64,000 nt of DNA from Undaria pinnatifida (Eukaryota; Sar; Phaeophyceae; Laminariales; Alariaceae). The stretch covers positions 22,565,699 to 22,629,698 of the forward strand of contig JABAKD010000002.1 in assembly GCA_012845835.1 (NCBI GenBank), read 5' to 3'. Numbering within the stretch: the first letter of the stretch is position 1; every line of letters starts with the position of its first letter. A model generated the notes under the pieces. That model worked only from the letters and a program-made list of their open reading frames with translations. It searched no databases and had not been told where the DNA came from. The position numbers and the translations under genes were made by a program. This document shows positions 41,001-53,900 of the stretch, piece by piece.

Positions 41001-44000
41001 TTCATCCTCTCATGTAACGATTCCGTCCTCTCATGTAACGGCTCCATCCTCTCATGTAACGGTTTCATACTCTCCTGTATCAGTTAACCGTTTCATCCTC
41101 TCTTATAGTGGCTTAATCACGTGATGTATCGTACTAATAGTGTTACGTGGTGTGACCTGCAGCACGAAGCGCTGCCGTCGTATAGACCGTATAAGCGGCA
41201 CGTGGCTACCTAAGGATGGAGACAGGAAAAGGCGTGGTGGTCTCAGTTTTTTTTATTTCTGAGACTTTGGCCGTTTTGTCGTCCCTCGATAGCGATAGGC
41301 GGGGGTGGAGACTCGACACTAGCGCCGTTCCATGCTGCGGTACAGCAGTGGAAGGCTTCCCTTAGTGCCGGCATGTGCCAGCCCCAAATACCGGCGCTAT
41401 TCAGGGCACCCGCACTATTGGGAAGAGGGTTGCTGAGTCGTTCTACGATAGCCCCCCCAACTTTTCTTTCCCGAAATCGCCGGTTTTTTAAGCCAGATCT
41501 CGGCCGTATCTCCTGCAGTACGGAGCCCCTTGCCACGCCGACGTCATCGCTCGATAGTCCTTTGCAAACAAGAAAATGTATCAAGATCATTATATTCATA
41601 GCATCCTTCCTCGTGTAGAGCGGCCATGAAACGTTCGTGAAAGAAAATCGGGATTTTTTGTGGGCGGGTATCAATACAGAGTTACTAGAGAGAGTTCCGG
41701 TGGTGCCAAGCGATTTTCACCAGCACTGTAGAAGGCAGTGGCACTAATTCAACCTGCACTAATGGCAATAGCCCCCCGCTGTGCATGCTACAATGGACGA
41801 TCCATCCTACGCAAAGGGGCGCAGCAGAAGTTTCTAAGAAGTTTCTGAGATCCTAGCACGAGGAGCTCAATATATCACCCGAAACGTGACCTAGAAGGCA
41901 TTCGCTCGCGCAATCCGACCGACACTTGTGTGCGCTACGTAGTCGTACAACAAATAATACTCGTGAGCGTATCAGGATGGCCGGTAGTTCCTCACAAGAG
42001 GAGGTCAACCGGACACATGTATCAACATTGTCAACATCATCAGAAACGTTTGGTTCGAAAAGTGCAACTCTTGCCGTTGGATGTGTCAGGCGGGGTATGT
42101 TCATGTTTCTTAAGATTGGAGGGGCTACTCAATCGAGGGGCCTGTTCTCACACACGACACATGTTCGTGTTTGGGTGTGTAGTGGTAACCCTTTGTGGGA
42201 CCCGTTCATACTGCAGACGAAAAAGCGACGAGCGCGATCTCAATCTCAAGCGTCTAGGAAACGCTTGAGGCAAAGTCGAGTGTCGTAGTGCCCCACGCTT
42301 GCCCTTGCAGCTTCCTGCGTCGTAGTTCGAGCGCATCTTCTACACGAGCAGCTGGGATTGCCTCATGCGGCCGATGCTGTTATCAAGTGACTTTTTTCTT
42401 CAGTATTTTGCGTCTGAAGGGTGAAGTCTGAAGGGGTTAATGGTATATTCTGTCTTTGTATGTGCAGGTGCTTGTACCCAAACGCTCCATTTTTTTTTTT
42501 TGTCTCAGGTATCCGCGTGTGAGGGGAGATATATTGTTTTCTCCATCCCCGCCCCCGATTGTTTCTGTTAACTCCGTCCATCCCCAGCCGAGTGCTCTTT
42601 TTGTAAAGTTTCATGCCCGTCGCTCCATCCACTCCCGGCCGAGTGCTTTTGTTAAGTTTCATCTCCGTCGCTCACCGCCGTGTGGTCGTACGGCGTTGTG
42701 CTGTTGTGCCGTGCAGTGCTATCGTATTGCTTCGTGCTTTCGCGTTCTGCCGTGCTGTTCGTAATCGCGCCCGGCTGTTGTTTCGCGCCGTGCCGTCTGT
42801 CGTACGTCGTGTTGTCATGTCGCGTTGTGCTGTTGTCGTGTCGCGCCGTGCTGCTACACCATGTGCTGTCGTATCTTGCCTGTTTTTAGCGGACGAGAGG
42901 TTGTCCGAAGAGGAGCGAAGGCGCGCAGAGACGGACGCGCTGCGGCAAAAGCTGACTCGCGTGGAGCGCAAAAACACAGAGGTAACTGGTATCTGGGATG
43001 CCATCGCGCGAGTTGTACCTCTGCATTTGTAGCGTGGTGTATGTGCAGGGCGGAGCGTGCGAAAATACGCTTTTTGTTTGTCTGTCATATGCTGTCAGGG
43101 CGTGTGGATGGGTGGGTTTGGTGGGTGCGTGGGTGGGTGGGTGGGTTGGTGAGTGCGGTTTTTACTACATAACTAAATTGTTGTCTTTCATAAAATGTGG
43201 AAGTCGGCATGTTTTTTACTTTCAAGTACTTTGTATATATTTTATCAAATTACTCCAACAACGTCAGCTGTGAGTTCGACGAATTTAGGGTCGATACGCA
43301 TCTTTGCAAGCTGCGTATTATACCTGCCACCCATTTTTACGAGTTTTAGTCGTGGTGGATCAAATTGTCAATTTTTCACAAGTAAAAACGCTAATTTTTT
43401 ATCGGAATAAAAAGTCCGTAGGTGTCCTGTGTGTTTAGTGTTTGCGCGTCTGTGCCGATGTGTTTGTTGTGCGGGTCTGTGCGATTCGTTTCGTTTGGCG
43501 AACGACGCTGTTTTTGTTTGTTTCGCTGTTGTCTGCCTGACTTTCTGGTCCAGCCGCAATGTTGATGTTGACGTTGATTGACCGCGATTTTTATTTCATA
43601 GTTTTAGTGTAACGTCGTCCCTGTTACGCCTCACTCTATTTTTCTACATAGGTCTTCTTATGTCCTTGCTGGCACGATATTACACAAGATAGATAGCGCA
43701 GTTCGTATTATACGTACAGCAATAAAACGATGCAGCTGAACAATGCAGTAAGTTGACGCTCCTTGGTACCAGGTATGGAGGGGGAGGAACGGGAAGATTC
43801 AATACCGTCTCATCCCTTGTTGTCTTTGGCATATTCCTTTTCGCCGACTAATGTGACGCCCCCCCCCCCCCGCCCTCACGTATGTCCCGCGCATTCCCCC
43901 CCCCCCCCTCATGTATGCCCCGCGTAACCTGGTTCGCGCAACAATTTTTTTTCGCAGCTAATGGCGAAACAGGCGGCAGGACGGCTGGCGAAGAAAATGC

Positions 44001-44143
44001 GAGGAAATTTCGGGAGAAGTAGCACGTTCTGCGCGTCGTTCTGCAGCTGCTTCCGTGGAAGGCCGGTCTACCGACGGGTGGCCTCGCCGGCGCCGGTTGC
44101 CGCGCTCGCCCCCGCCGCGTTAGATAGCCCGTGGCTTACGTGA
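35099..44143 (+). CDS. Coiled-coil protein of unknown function
   Basis: Exons 35099-35472, 37612-37780, 39225-39351, 42890-42981 and 43958-44143 join with matching phases to give 315 aa. Residues 1-90 are acidic/Ser-rich with an Arg patch (TRRRRPGSAGS). Residues 95-255 are a nearly continuous charged heptad coil, e.g. KCRELEAELVEARHELTK, VAREKIRHLEAENKGLLAA, SKKLVELAEATERLKQTREA and EERRRAETDALRQKLTRVE. The C-terminus is a basic stretch (LAKKMRGNFGRS), a Cys-rich patch (FCASFCSCF) and an Ala/Pro tail. The start is the first ATG after an in-frame TGA. The junction after exon 2 needs a GC donor (CAG|GCACGT). The family is not recognised; the coil suggests a scaffold or cytoskeletal role (inference). 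Confidence 0.7.
36570..36845 (+). mobile_element. Two truncated LINE 3'-end modules
   Basis: 36594-36655 (cgaaagggacgcgtggtcaa, tgactaaggcaagca, agtacccct) and 36768-36830 (cgaaagggacgcctagtcaa, ggcaagcaacaactgagtac) match the 3' end of the LINE fragment at 53703-54435, which reads RKGCVVNG..TKA on its coding strand. Between them is a second module type (gctccgttccggctttgtag.. aaatgagtacgccccccc), also seen near 21240 and 23300. They lie in intron 1 of the coiled-coil gene. Confidence 0.6.
37187..37256 (-). other. tRNA-like sequence (box A and box B), probably SINE or pseudo-tRNA
   Basis: The minus strand has ccggtggtgtagtggttgcc (a box A very like tRNA-Asp/Gly/Glu) and gagttcgattccc (box B) about 35 bases further on. 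The T-stem has mismatches and no seven-base acceptor stem with correct spacing forms, so a functional tRNA is unlikely. It lies in intron 1 of the coiled-coil gene. Confidence 0.4.
39634..39945. repeat. Dispersed repeats D2 and D1
   Basis: 39634-39700 matches 33440-33525. 39878-39945 (gcagtttgcaaagatgaata, tcgaccctaagtttttaatg, cacagctgacatattt) matches the D1 family. Both lie in intron 3 of the coiled-coil gene. Confidence 0.55.
40325..40530. repeat. CCCGA-type dispersed unit
   Basis: Degenerate pentamers with cgacccgtgagatt twice, gaacacctcctgacccgact and cgcgagtcgggccatgaccc, colinear with 5718-5885 but without a long pure array. Confidence 0.7.
40925..41115. repeat. 22-bp minisatellite
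   Basis: Units of catcctctcatgtaacggtt, about seven copies, in the large intron before exon 42890-42981. The rest of that intron (41.2-42.3 kb) has two moderate open frames (minus 41674-41243; plus 41926-42288) with no recognised motif. Confidence 0.85.
43183..43325 (-). repeat. Dispersed repeat D1, inverted copy
   Basis: Reverse complement carries gcagcttgcaaagatgcgta, tcgaccctaaattcgtcgaa and ctcacagctgac, then ttgataaaatatatac. It is the closest relative of the 11392-11475 copy. Confidence 0.6.
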
Positions 44144-44574
44144 TGGACCGCCGCGGGCTGTGGCTCGATGTGTTGTGTTTTTTTGCGCCATTTGCCGACT
44201 ACTCGTACTATTAACATTAGAGGTGGACGAGGGTGGATGCTTGTTTGGTTTTGTTTGGATTTGGTTTGGTTTGGTTTTGTGTCGGTCGGGGGGGGGGGGC
44301 GGTCGGTTTTGTTTTGTTTTGTGTTTTTCGCTTTTGAGAGATACACGACAGACACTACATTACATTTCATTGGCCTATCAGTGCACTATACTGAGGCAAG
44401 AACGGAGCACCCTTTTCAGTAGCAGTAGCAGCAGTAGCTTCTTTCCTACCATGGTCGTATTTTCGAAATCGTATGGTACCAGTATGTATGTACCTCTTAT
44501 GTATGTACTGAATGTTTTGTGTCGTGCTTGCCGCAAGTACACGTGTCCGCGGAAGCGAGGTCCGCGCGGTGCTG

Positions 44575-44700
44575 AATCGGAATTGCAATCGGAATCGGAT
44601 TCTGAATTAATCAGAATCGGAATCGCACTCGAAATCGGACTCGCGCTCGGAATCGACATCGGAATCGAAGTCGGAATCGGATTCGAAATCGAATGAGGAG
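44575..44700. repeat. GGAATC hexamer-like repeat
   Basis: Imperfect tcggaa/atcgga units about 430 bp downstream of the coiled-coil stop codon. Confidence 0.8.
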
Positions 44701-44940
44701 TTAGCATCGGACTTCTCTTCGGAACCAGCAACCACCAGCCAGCCAGCCAGCCAGCCGTATTTTCCTCAACACCGTGTGCTAGCCGTGACCACATTCCACT
44801 ACTCTTACATAGCCCGTGGTCTAGCGCTATTAATATTAATACTTGTTGGGTTTCCGCTAACGGACGCGAACCGAAAAAAATAAAGTATCATGATTTGAAA
44901 TGCGGTATCCATCGTTCGACCGCCTTTTTCGTTTAGCTGG

Positions 44941-45115
44941 CGTCTTGCACTGCTGCTGGTGCTGCGGTTGCTTCTGCTTCTGCTTCTGCAGCCGCTGCTG
45001 TGTACCGGGTACAGGGCCCAGGCCGCGATAGGCGAGATAGCCGCGTTGGCCGTGGTGGTCGAGAAGGCCGAGATTATCTAAGCTCGCCTAGCCAAGGCGC
45101 GATATCATAGGCGAT
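44941..45115 (+). other. Possible alternative terminal exon of the coiled-coil gene
   Basis: Two good acceptors follow a pyrimidine-rich stretch: tttcgtttag|CTGGCG at about 44936 and tctgcttctgcag|CCGCTG near 44990. Both are phase 0 and so compatible with exon 42890-42981. The second would encode a short helical end (AAIGEIAALAVVVEKAEII, stop at about 45080). The first encodes an Ala/Ser run, then an Arg/Gly-rich tail. Neither is proven; exon 43958-44143 already gives a complete protein. Confidence 0.3.
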
Positions 45116-48100
45116 TTATCACCCGTCCACCCAAACTACATATTTTTTGGCGGAGGGGGACGGCTCCGAAGTTTGCCACTAGGGTATTCGTTTTCGCCCT
45201 ATCTCGATTGAGGAGGTTTTTTTTTTTGGGGGGGGGGTTATAGAGTCTTTGGTCCCCCCACGCGCGAGAGAGGGAGAGAAAGAGAGCTGTTTTTTTCCGT
45301 GCGTCGGCAACCCCTCCCCACCCACACCCCATGGTGTTTGTGCCGTGTGTGCCTTGTCATACTATTCCATGCTGCTGGTATTATTGGTGGTAATAACGCG
45401 CTTAAGTATTCGTTCTTGGTTGGTCGGCCTTTTTGCTTTTCTTTTTTTCTCGTTTCTGTTTTTGTCCGCGTGGGCCCTTCTCACTGACGAGGCACCGGCC
45501 GAATCTACGTCGACCGGGATGGCACGATACGACACACAATGCGACACAGCATTTTTTTTTTTTTTATTGTGCTTTATTCTCGAATGCTTCTTTTTATTTT
45601 ATTTTCCGGTTCCAGGGTCTTCCGTTTGTGATGGCTTGATTGGTTGGTTGGTTCGTTGATTGCCTACTTGGGTGGCAATCTGGGTGACTGCCTGGTTAGC
45701 TCCTGGTTTTGACTCGATTGAGAGTTACTTTTGAATAATCGTGCAGCTGTTTACCGCGGACAGCCGGTAGCCGCCCCCCGCCCTCCACCTTGTACACACG
45801 CACGCGTTTTTTGTGTACTGGCTCAAGTCAGCCCAGACAGACGAAAAGCGCTCGCTGGCGTTAATCGATCGCCGCAACGAGAGTCCAGAAGTTGACGCGG
45901 CGGGCTAGCCCCGCCTTGTGTTGCTTGTGTTGTCACGAGAGGCGCTGGTCGCCGGTGGGAACAAGCAAGCGCGGGTTTAGTCATTTCTAGCACGCGTTTT
46001 TCGTTCTTGTTTTATATCGGGGGAGCGAGCACAAGGAGTTAACGGGGTGCCTAACTGTCTGACTTTAACGGGCCTGTCACGGCGTGGACGCGGGTGGGGT
46101 GGTTGGAGGGCAGCATGATGGGGTTTTGTGGAGTGGGGTGGGGTGTGGGCGTGGGGGGGTGGTATTTTGTTGCTTGATCAGTGGGTTGATTTGATTTATT
46201 GCGTGGTTAAGTGGTTGATTGACGACCATGAGCGCGTTAATACGGCACCGATACCGAAGCTCGGTATAGTTTTTCTCTGGTCGTGACATGTGGTCGTGTC
46301 TTTGCGGTCTGTCCGACTTTCTGCCTGCGATAGGTATAGACCTAGACCACGCACGTAGTCACGTGACTGAGTGGTCTACTTGGGTAGCGCTGTACAACTA
46401 ACAGCCCGTCTGGCCCCTCGATCTCAAGCCACGCGTGGCTCACGATTTTTCTTCCTCAAACGGTCCCAAAACGATTGACGCCCATACTTCGACGGAATAT
46501 CGACTGCTAGCACGCACACACCGACCGACGGCCTGCGCCAACAACTGTTTGGTTTTGGGGTGCTCTGTGCGTGGGCCTACGTATATATACGACGGCTGCT
46601 GCTACTGATACTGTGTAGAATTGCATAAATGGTTCAATCCAACGGCAATCGTATTCACAGTGCAACGTACAGAAAGACAAGACGGGTTCCTTTAGAGCTC
46701 AACCAAAAATGTATCATCCAGACCAACAATATGATCCCAAACGTGTGTTCGCTCGTGTCCGCTCGTAGCTGAACCCCATCGAGTTTTCGATTCTCGGGTT
46801 TCGATTACTGGGCCTGGCCACCCTGCGACGCTTGCAAACATCCACTCCATTGGACATATTTCATCGAGTTACTGACCCTCACGAAGTTTCAGTCGTTTTG
46901 GCGCCGCGTGCTGCGTGTATAGTTGTGGTTAAGTCGGCAGTGCGTGAACCTTCTCGGATTCTCCGCTCATGGAGATGTCAACACACAAAACGCTATTTCT
47001 CACAACAACAGCAGTATCACCCCGCCATCCTTCTTCAACGACTGCGGCCAGCCTATATATGTAGCGAGACGTCTCGCATGCAGTCCCGAAGAGTCAGGAG
47101 CAGAGAACGGCTCTTAAAGGCACTCAAAGAGTTCGTCCCATGAAATTCCGAGCAAGCGAAGGTGTGGACAGGCTTCATTGTGCGTATGATGTAGGATGTG
47201 CTGACTTCCACGTGGTGTCTTGCAACGGAGCTCTAATAAAAACCACCTTCATTTCGTCCGTAAACCGCCACAACAAAAAACAACTCTCTAAAAGAACAAG
47301 CGCGGTGACGAAAACTACATAGCCGGCGTGCATTTCAGGCAATACGTACTATAGTAATCGCATACATATACATACTTGATACCGGGTACTAGGTACTACT
47401 GCTGTTATTGTACCTGACAGGGTATAGTCTATACACTACCTGGAGTATTAATAGTAGCAGTTACGCCGAGGCTGCAGCCCGCATTTTTTTTTCTGGCGTT
47501 TTTATCGCGGCCCCGTTTTTCTTTTCTTTCAAGCGGACGGACGGAAAGACTGTCGAGCGGGACGGACATACCGACGGACGGACGGATACCGACAGACACA
47601 CGCAAAGGCTGCCGAGCCGCACCCACTCCCCTTTCTTGCCAACGCCGGCATCTATCAGCCAATATTGGGAGCAGAACAGGGAGGAACCATGGCAATCACT
47701 TTGTTGGTTTTGTAGTTATGATAAGTGGACAAGACACCAACCGCATAATTGCCACAGCCACAGCCACAGCTACGACATCGGCCACAACTACACGCTAAAC
47801 CTCAGCCACAACCACAACCGCAACCACAGCTACAGCTACAGCTTGAGCGACAACTACGAGCCGCAGCCTCTTCAACAGCCAACACCTCGAGCTGGCAGCC
47901 AGGCAAACGCTTCTTTCTCTGTCTGCCGTCGCAAGACCAAGACTCGATCGCCAGTCCCACCACACACCCAAAAAAGAAAGCAAACCAAAAAGGAAGGCTC
48001 ATTCACCCCTCCCGCAAAATTATTGATACGTAAGTACGAGTAACAGATACCGGTCGGTATATGGATGGTACTCTTTATTGCCTACTACTACTGCCGCTGT

Positions 48101-48425
48101 ATAACTGTATTTACGATCAACAATTGTCAACAAACTTCGTAGACCTACCCTTCTCGTACAAACTAAAAATAAATACTATCTATCTGCAGGCAGATGAGAC
48201 GCTAGCCGCTCTCCTTCCAAGCAGCCGGTGAATAGCGGTACTAATACTTCCACCGGTACAACTGGCAGTACCTACTCCTGTAACTTCATATTTGTTAACA
48301 AACCTTGTATGATAGACCCTCCTGTACGCTGCACGGGCAAACCGGGTAGCAAAGAGCAAACCAGGAAACGCGCTAAGATCAACGCCACCTGCCCGCCATC
48401 CCCCCGCCCCCGCCGGTGCGGCGGT

Positions 48426-48760
48426 TTTTGACTATCGATAGTCAACCGTCGAGATTGACGATCCATCATCATCGGGAGCTGATACCTGGTAATCGAAAAC
48501 CGATACCTGGTAATCGAAAACCGATACCGGTAGTTGATGGTCAATGACCGATACTTCATACCGGTGGTCGACATTGGCTAACCGGAAAACGATAGTCGAC
48601 TGCTGCCAATCGATAGTCGACTGCTGCCAATCGAGAGTCGGAAACCAATAGTCAATACTCGGAGAATTGATACCAGGTACCTGATAGAGGACAACCGATA
48701 CCGACAATTGACAATCGAAACAATCGACACGCACAACACATCGAGAATCGATGGACGAAA
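48426..48760. repeat. Minisatellite of cgatacctggtaatcgaaaa / cgatagtcgactgctgccaa units
   Basis: Two unit types, each duplicated in tandem, are embedded in 330 bp of related aatcgat-containing sequence. Confidence 0.8.
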
Positions 48761-49461
48761 ATCGAAAATCGCTCGCCACTATATGTCCTAATCACACAAG
48801 ATCGTAGATTCCCGGCGATACCTTTACTAAGAAAATATCCCCCAAAAATAATACCGGTAAAGCCGTTATATACCGTTTCGGGGAATAACCCCCTTCCTTT
48901 GATATATATTTGTATATTTAGGCCTACCCCCGGCACAAACACGCGCCCAAAAGTCATACAACCAACCGCGCCGCCGCACACGAAATGACAAAACGACATA
49001 AACAACAACGCTCGCTTCGTGCAGGAAAAACAAACACAAAGCAAAATTTTGCGGCGAGCGAGGGCCGGCGGGGGAAGGGGGGAAGAGGAGGGGCAGGGGG
49101 AGGGGGCGAGGGGCGCGGGGGAGGGGGAAGGAAACAAGAAAACACAACGCACACACAAACAACAAATGGACCCAAAATGGGCCAAAAAACGCACACATGC
49201 CTTGTAAATATCAAGTAGCCCAGGGGCAAGCCGCGCACGCACAGAGTGAGCCTACAATCACCACATCGTTTCCGATTTTTGGCCATGTCCTAAAAAACAA
49301 ACGTTTTCCCCCGAAAAACGAAACGAAGCGAATCGAATCGAAATTAAAAGGAACACAGCGGAAAAGAACCGAGCCGAACGGGAACGGTGAATCGCGAACC
49401 GAACCGGGCGTGGAAAGAACGCAGGCGAAAAAAAACACCCAAGATGTGTTTACACATCGTA

Positions 49462-49505
49462 CGCCAGGCTACGCTAGGCTACGCTAGGCTACGCTAGGCT
49501 ACGGT
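49462..49505. repeat. 10-bp tandem repeat
   Basis: Four copies of aggctacgct. Confidence 0.9.
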
Positions 49506-50576
49506 ACGGAAGAGTACTGCACAAACCAAGCCATCCGTACACAAGTAGGTGAGTTGAGAGTGAGCCGCCAAACGCCATGCATACACAAACAACGCCACCA
49601 TCGCCATCATCACCACCATCACCAATTCTTAAAAAACGAACACAGGCCAAGGGCAAGACGCAATAGGCAAAATAATAAAATAAGGCAGAAAGCAAAAGGC
49701 AGCGCACGGCAACGACACCAACACGTGCAGCCACTCTACAAACATGCGCGAAAAAAATAGATCGAACGATGCTGCCTGCGCACACATAACCAGAACACCC
49801 AACCTCAATCCATGGATTCATCGACTGCTCGACTTATCTATGCATCCATCCACTGATTCATCGGTTCATCGATTAATTGACTATCGATTCATCAATTCAC
49901 TGGTTCTAGATTCATCGTGTGGCCGCGATTCATCGATCCAAAAAATAGAACAACAAAAAAAAGACAACCTCGCCATACGCCGCTGAACACGCTCATTCAA
50001 ACGCATTTGAGGAGAAAAAAAACGTCGGAGCCGACAAAAGAACAGTCATTGCCAAAACAATCAAAATTGACTCGCGCGCATCACAAGGGGGGCAAGGAAG
50101 AGGGCGAGGCCAGGGAGGGGGGAGGGGGTCTGCGGGACCATTAACAAATACGCAGAAACGCCTGCTCTGATCCCGACTTTCACGTAAGCGTCGGCCGCCG
50201 CAGCGACCGCCAAGCCCTCAATCACCGCTTCCCTTCCAACGTTCCGGGACAGCGGGAGGCGGGAGATGGGAGGGGAGAGGGGCCGGGGGCACTGTCATTG
50301 CATCCTATACAAATTCCAAGCAGTATGTCTCCAAAAGCGTAAGGGCAGTTCTAAAGGGGGCAGAATTTAACCCCCGGACCCCTCCGCGAGATGAGATGGG
50401 AAATACGCTCACACGCACACAGCGGTCGAGAGACAAATAACACCCCCCCACGCACGCAGCATCTTTCTAGAAACAAACGCACTCCTCAAAGCCTCAAATC
50501 CACCAAGTAGCCCAACCCAAAAACAGCCGAAACGGAATCAGATTATTTCAAACCTAGTTACAGTCAAGGGCCCAGA

Positions 50577-50983
50577 CCAATAGATGGGTTCGATCGATCA
50601 AGTCGGCTGACCCAACAATCGACCAACGCACCTGTAACAAAAACAAAAAGCGTAAGGCAGCGGCCAAACCGTTCCCTCAATAGGTCGGTCAACAATCGGT
50701 CGATCAATCGGTTCATCAATCGGTTCATCAATCGGTTCATCAATCGGCCAATCATTCCGTCCATAGATCGGTCCATCAATCGACCCATCAATCCGTCGAT
50801 GACCTAGTCAACTAATCAGTCCACCAATCTATCAACCAATCGGTCGACCCTTCGACCGACCAACCCGTCGACCAATCGGTCAACCAATCGGTCGATAAAA
50901 TCGGTCCACCAACCGCTCAATCAATCGCTCCATCAACTAATCTATCAATTGATCAATCAATCCACCAATCAATCGATCAGTCC
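50577..50983. repeat. ATCAATCGGTTC-type repeat in DENN-gene 3' UTR/flank
   Basis: Degenerate 8-12 bp units (atcaatcggttc, accaatcggtcg) extend to within one base of the DENN stop codon at 50985, so the transcript's 3' UTR would begin inside the repeat. Confidence 0.85.
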
Positions 50984-50984
50984 A

Positions 50985-53900
50985 TCAAACGATTTCGTCC
51001 GGTCCGACGAAAGCCAACGTCTGGGCTTTCCAAGACACCGGCCTAGACGAACCAGAGCCGACGGATCTCGGTCCTCCCAGCATACTCGCGCCGCCGAGGC
51101 TCAAGCTGCTCGGAAGGCTGGCTAGTGCGCTCGACCTGATCGCTAGCCTCCCGTTGTTGGGCTGGTGCCGAATCCTCTGCAAGGACAGGATGCACGCCTG
51201 CTCTCCCCCCCCGCCCACCAAACAGTGCAGCGCCCACAAATACGCAAGACAACGCAAGGTAAGGTAAGGTATAGTAGCGTACGATGGGGTCGGGTAGGGT
51301 GGGGTAGGGCATGGCAAGGCAGGGCAGGGCAGGGCAGGGTAGGGTAGGGTAGGGAAGGGTAGGGTAGAAAAGGGTAGGGTAGGGCAGGGAAGGATAGGGT
51401 AGGGTAGGGAACGGTTCGGTGCAGTAATGCAAAGTAAGGAGTGCAACGATACCGTACGAAAAACAAACGAAAAGGAACGGAACGAACCGAACCGCAACGA
51501 AGCCTTAACGCAACACGAAAAAAAGCATTCAATAACGACACTCCAACAACCCATTATGTCATGCTTCTTTCACAACATCAACATCAACAACAGCAATATT
51601 GAAAACGACGCCATTGATAACGATGACTACGAGAACACCACCAACACCACCATTGCCACCATCACCACCAGCAGCAACACTACCACTACCAACACCAACA
51701 CCAGCGCCAATACCAACAACACCAACATCACCAAGTTTGCCACCAACAGCATCACCAATAACACCAACACCAACACCAACACCACCGCCCCCACCACCAC
51801 CACCACCACCAACAATAATAACAAAAACATATTTTAACCTGGACGGTGCAGAGGAGGTCCGCCCGAACCCGCGCATCCCGCTTGTTCTCCACCCACGCAT
51901 GTCGCGTCTCCATGTGGTCCCGGAACACGCTCAACACCACCTCGGCAGAAGCATCCGCCAGACGGAGCTCGCACCACAGCACGCCCACGAGCTTCCGCTT
52001 GCGCTTCTTCTGTTTCTCCAGCCCAAACAAGCTGAACAGGGACACCCGAGTGCCCCCCTGCGTTTCCTTCTGCTTACCGCGATTTTCATTACAGCGAGCG
52101 CGTCGGAACAGCATACACATCCCCCGAGCATAGCACCAAGCGCGGTTCGGGGGCGGGAGCGGGCGCGGGCGCGGGGGCGGAACCGGAGGCGGAGCCGGTG
52201 GTGCGGCACGGTGGGGACGGGGGAGGAGGGGGGGGATCTCGTCAACCATAAGGGCTCGCGGCGCGCACAAAAAAGCAGGGCACCCCGGTCGCCACGAGGT
52301 ACATAGCAATCTATTCCAGCGACGACGCGCTACTGAAAAAACGGGAAACATCGACACACCCCCGCCCGTGCTCCCGCCCCCGCCCCTCCGTTCTCGTCCC
52401 CTCCCTCCCCCCCTCCGTCCCTTCCCATCCTTCTTCCGGCCTCTCCCCCCCGATTCCCCTTTCCCTCCCTCCCTTCCCCCTCGTGCGATAACCTTAAGCT
52501 CGACGTAGAGCCTCTCCCGTTCTTCCACCAAGCGCTCGGCTGCCTGCCGCTGCACCGGTCCCGGCTGGCCCCCCAGCCCGCCCCGAGCAGACCCCATCGG
52601 CGACGACGACGCCGACCCCCTCCGCAGCCCCGACAGCCCAAGGGTGGCCAGCATCCCGGACGTCAGGCCAATGTTAGCGCCGTTTCCGAGCTTTCTCATC
52701 GCGCCCGTCACCGAGTTGTGCCTAAACAGAGGTGGTCACGCGTCGTCGGGTAACGTTAGGAGGGGTGGAGGCGCGTGCTGCGACAGAAAGTCATCCCACG
52801 GAAGGAGCTGCAATTTTTCGGGCCAATCGCTTCTGACCGATTGGGCTTCTTAACTATGGAACTATTGGTTACTACGACAATTTCACCACAATGGTTCGGT
52901 TTTTAGGACTCGTAGTTGGTCGGGTTTGCGCGGACGAAGGAATGCCTTCGAAGTCATGTTTCGGGCGAGAACATCGAGCCTCCTAACGTTAGGAACTCAG
53001 AAAATTCTCAGAAACTTTTGCTGCACCCTTACCGTGGATGGCTTGTAGAGGTAGCACTTTCTTGCCCAAACATTTTTCTTCGCAATGACGGGAGCCCCAC
53101 AACCCTTGTGGACCCGTGTTTAGCGACAACAAAAAACGACGACTGCGATATTTTCGAGCGTCTGACCAGTAACGTAGATTGACCGCGCAGCAAGTACAAG
53201 TACGATCATGCTGCCTGCCTGCGCCCGTCCCGTACGACGAGTCTTTGCATCATTGTTGTCGTTCGGACACCAACTATACTTATACATCATCGCTAACCAG
53301 TGGCCGGTGCCGAAAAAACCATCAAATTTCGTCGTCAATTCTTCCCTCTGTACTCTCCAACATGGGTGATCCAACATGGGTGATCCAAGATGGTTGATAC
53401 AACCCGCAATCGTCGGAATTTCGGAATGTTTTTTTTTTGCAACAATTTTTGTTGAATACTTGAGGCACATGGGAGTGTCCATCGGGTACATATCGTGGCA
53501 CCTTTTTTCCACCCATTTTTTTTTTTTTTCTTGTAGAACTCCTCGAGTGAAGAGCCCAAGAAAAAAATGGTGCACTTCTATCTCACCACGCGTATGGGGT
53601 GAGGTGGGGTAGGGTTGGGTGGGGAAGGTGTAACCGGCGGGGAAAAGGAGAGCGTCAAGAGAGCGTAAGGCGTGTTTCGATTGTGCATGAGGCAAGGGGG
53701 TGAGGGGGGGGGGGGCGTACTCATTTGTTTCTTGCCTTAGTCAATAGACCATTGACCACGCACCCCTTTCGAGATGGAGCACAGTTCCCACTCCTAATAG
53801 AGTCACCTCCAACATTTGGGCGCTTATTACGCTTTTTCCATATGTTACATAGAAACTATTTGATTATTCCATCCCCGTCCTGTTTCGCCGTATGCGGCCA

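Larger units (their letters stand above)
45116..50984. other. Repeat-rich intergenic region, no recognisable gene
   Basis: 5.9 kb between the coiled-coil gene and the convergent DENN-gene 3' end. Open frames such as 47408-48043 (+) and 49242-48652 (-) are low-complexity or cross simple repeats and show no domain. Contents noted: ccacagccacag-type tract 47739-47870, cgatagtcgactgctgcc-type minisatellite 48426-48760, acgctaggct decamers 49462-49505, and atcaatcggttc-type repeats up to the DENN stop codon. Confidence 0.6.

Noticed and set aside
47408-48043. 211-codon + ORF with His/Asn/Ser-rich repeats
   Set aside because: Crosses a ccacagccacag repeat; no splice or domain evidence.
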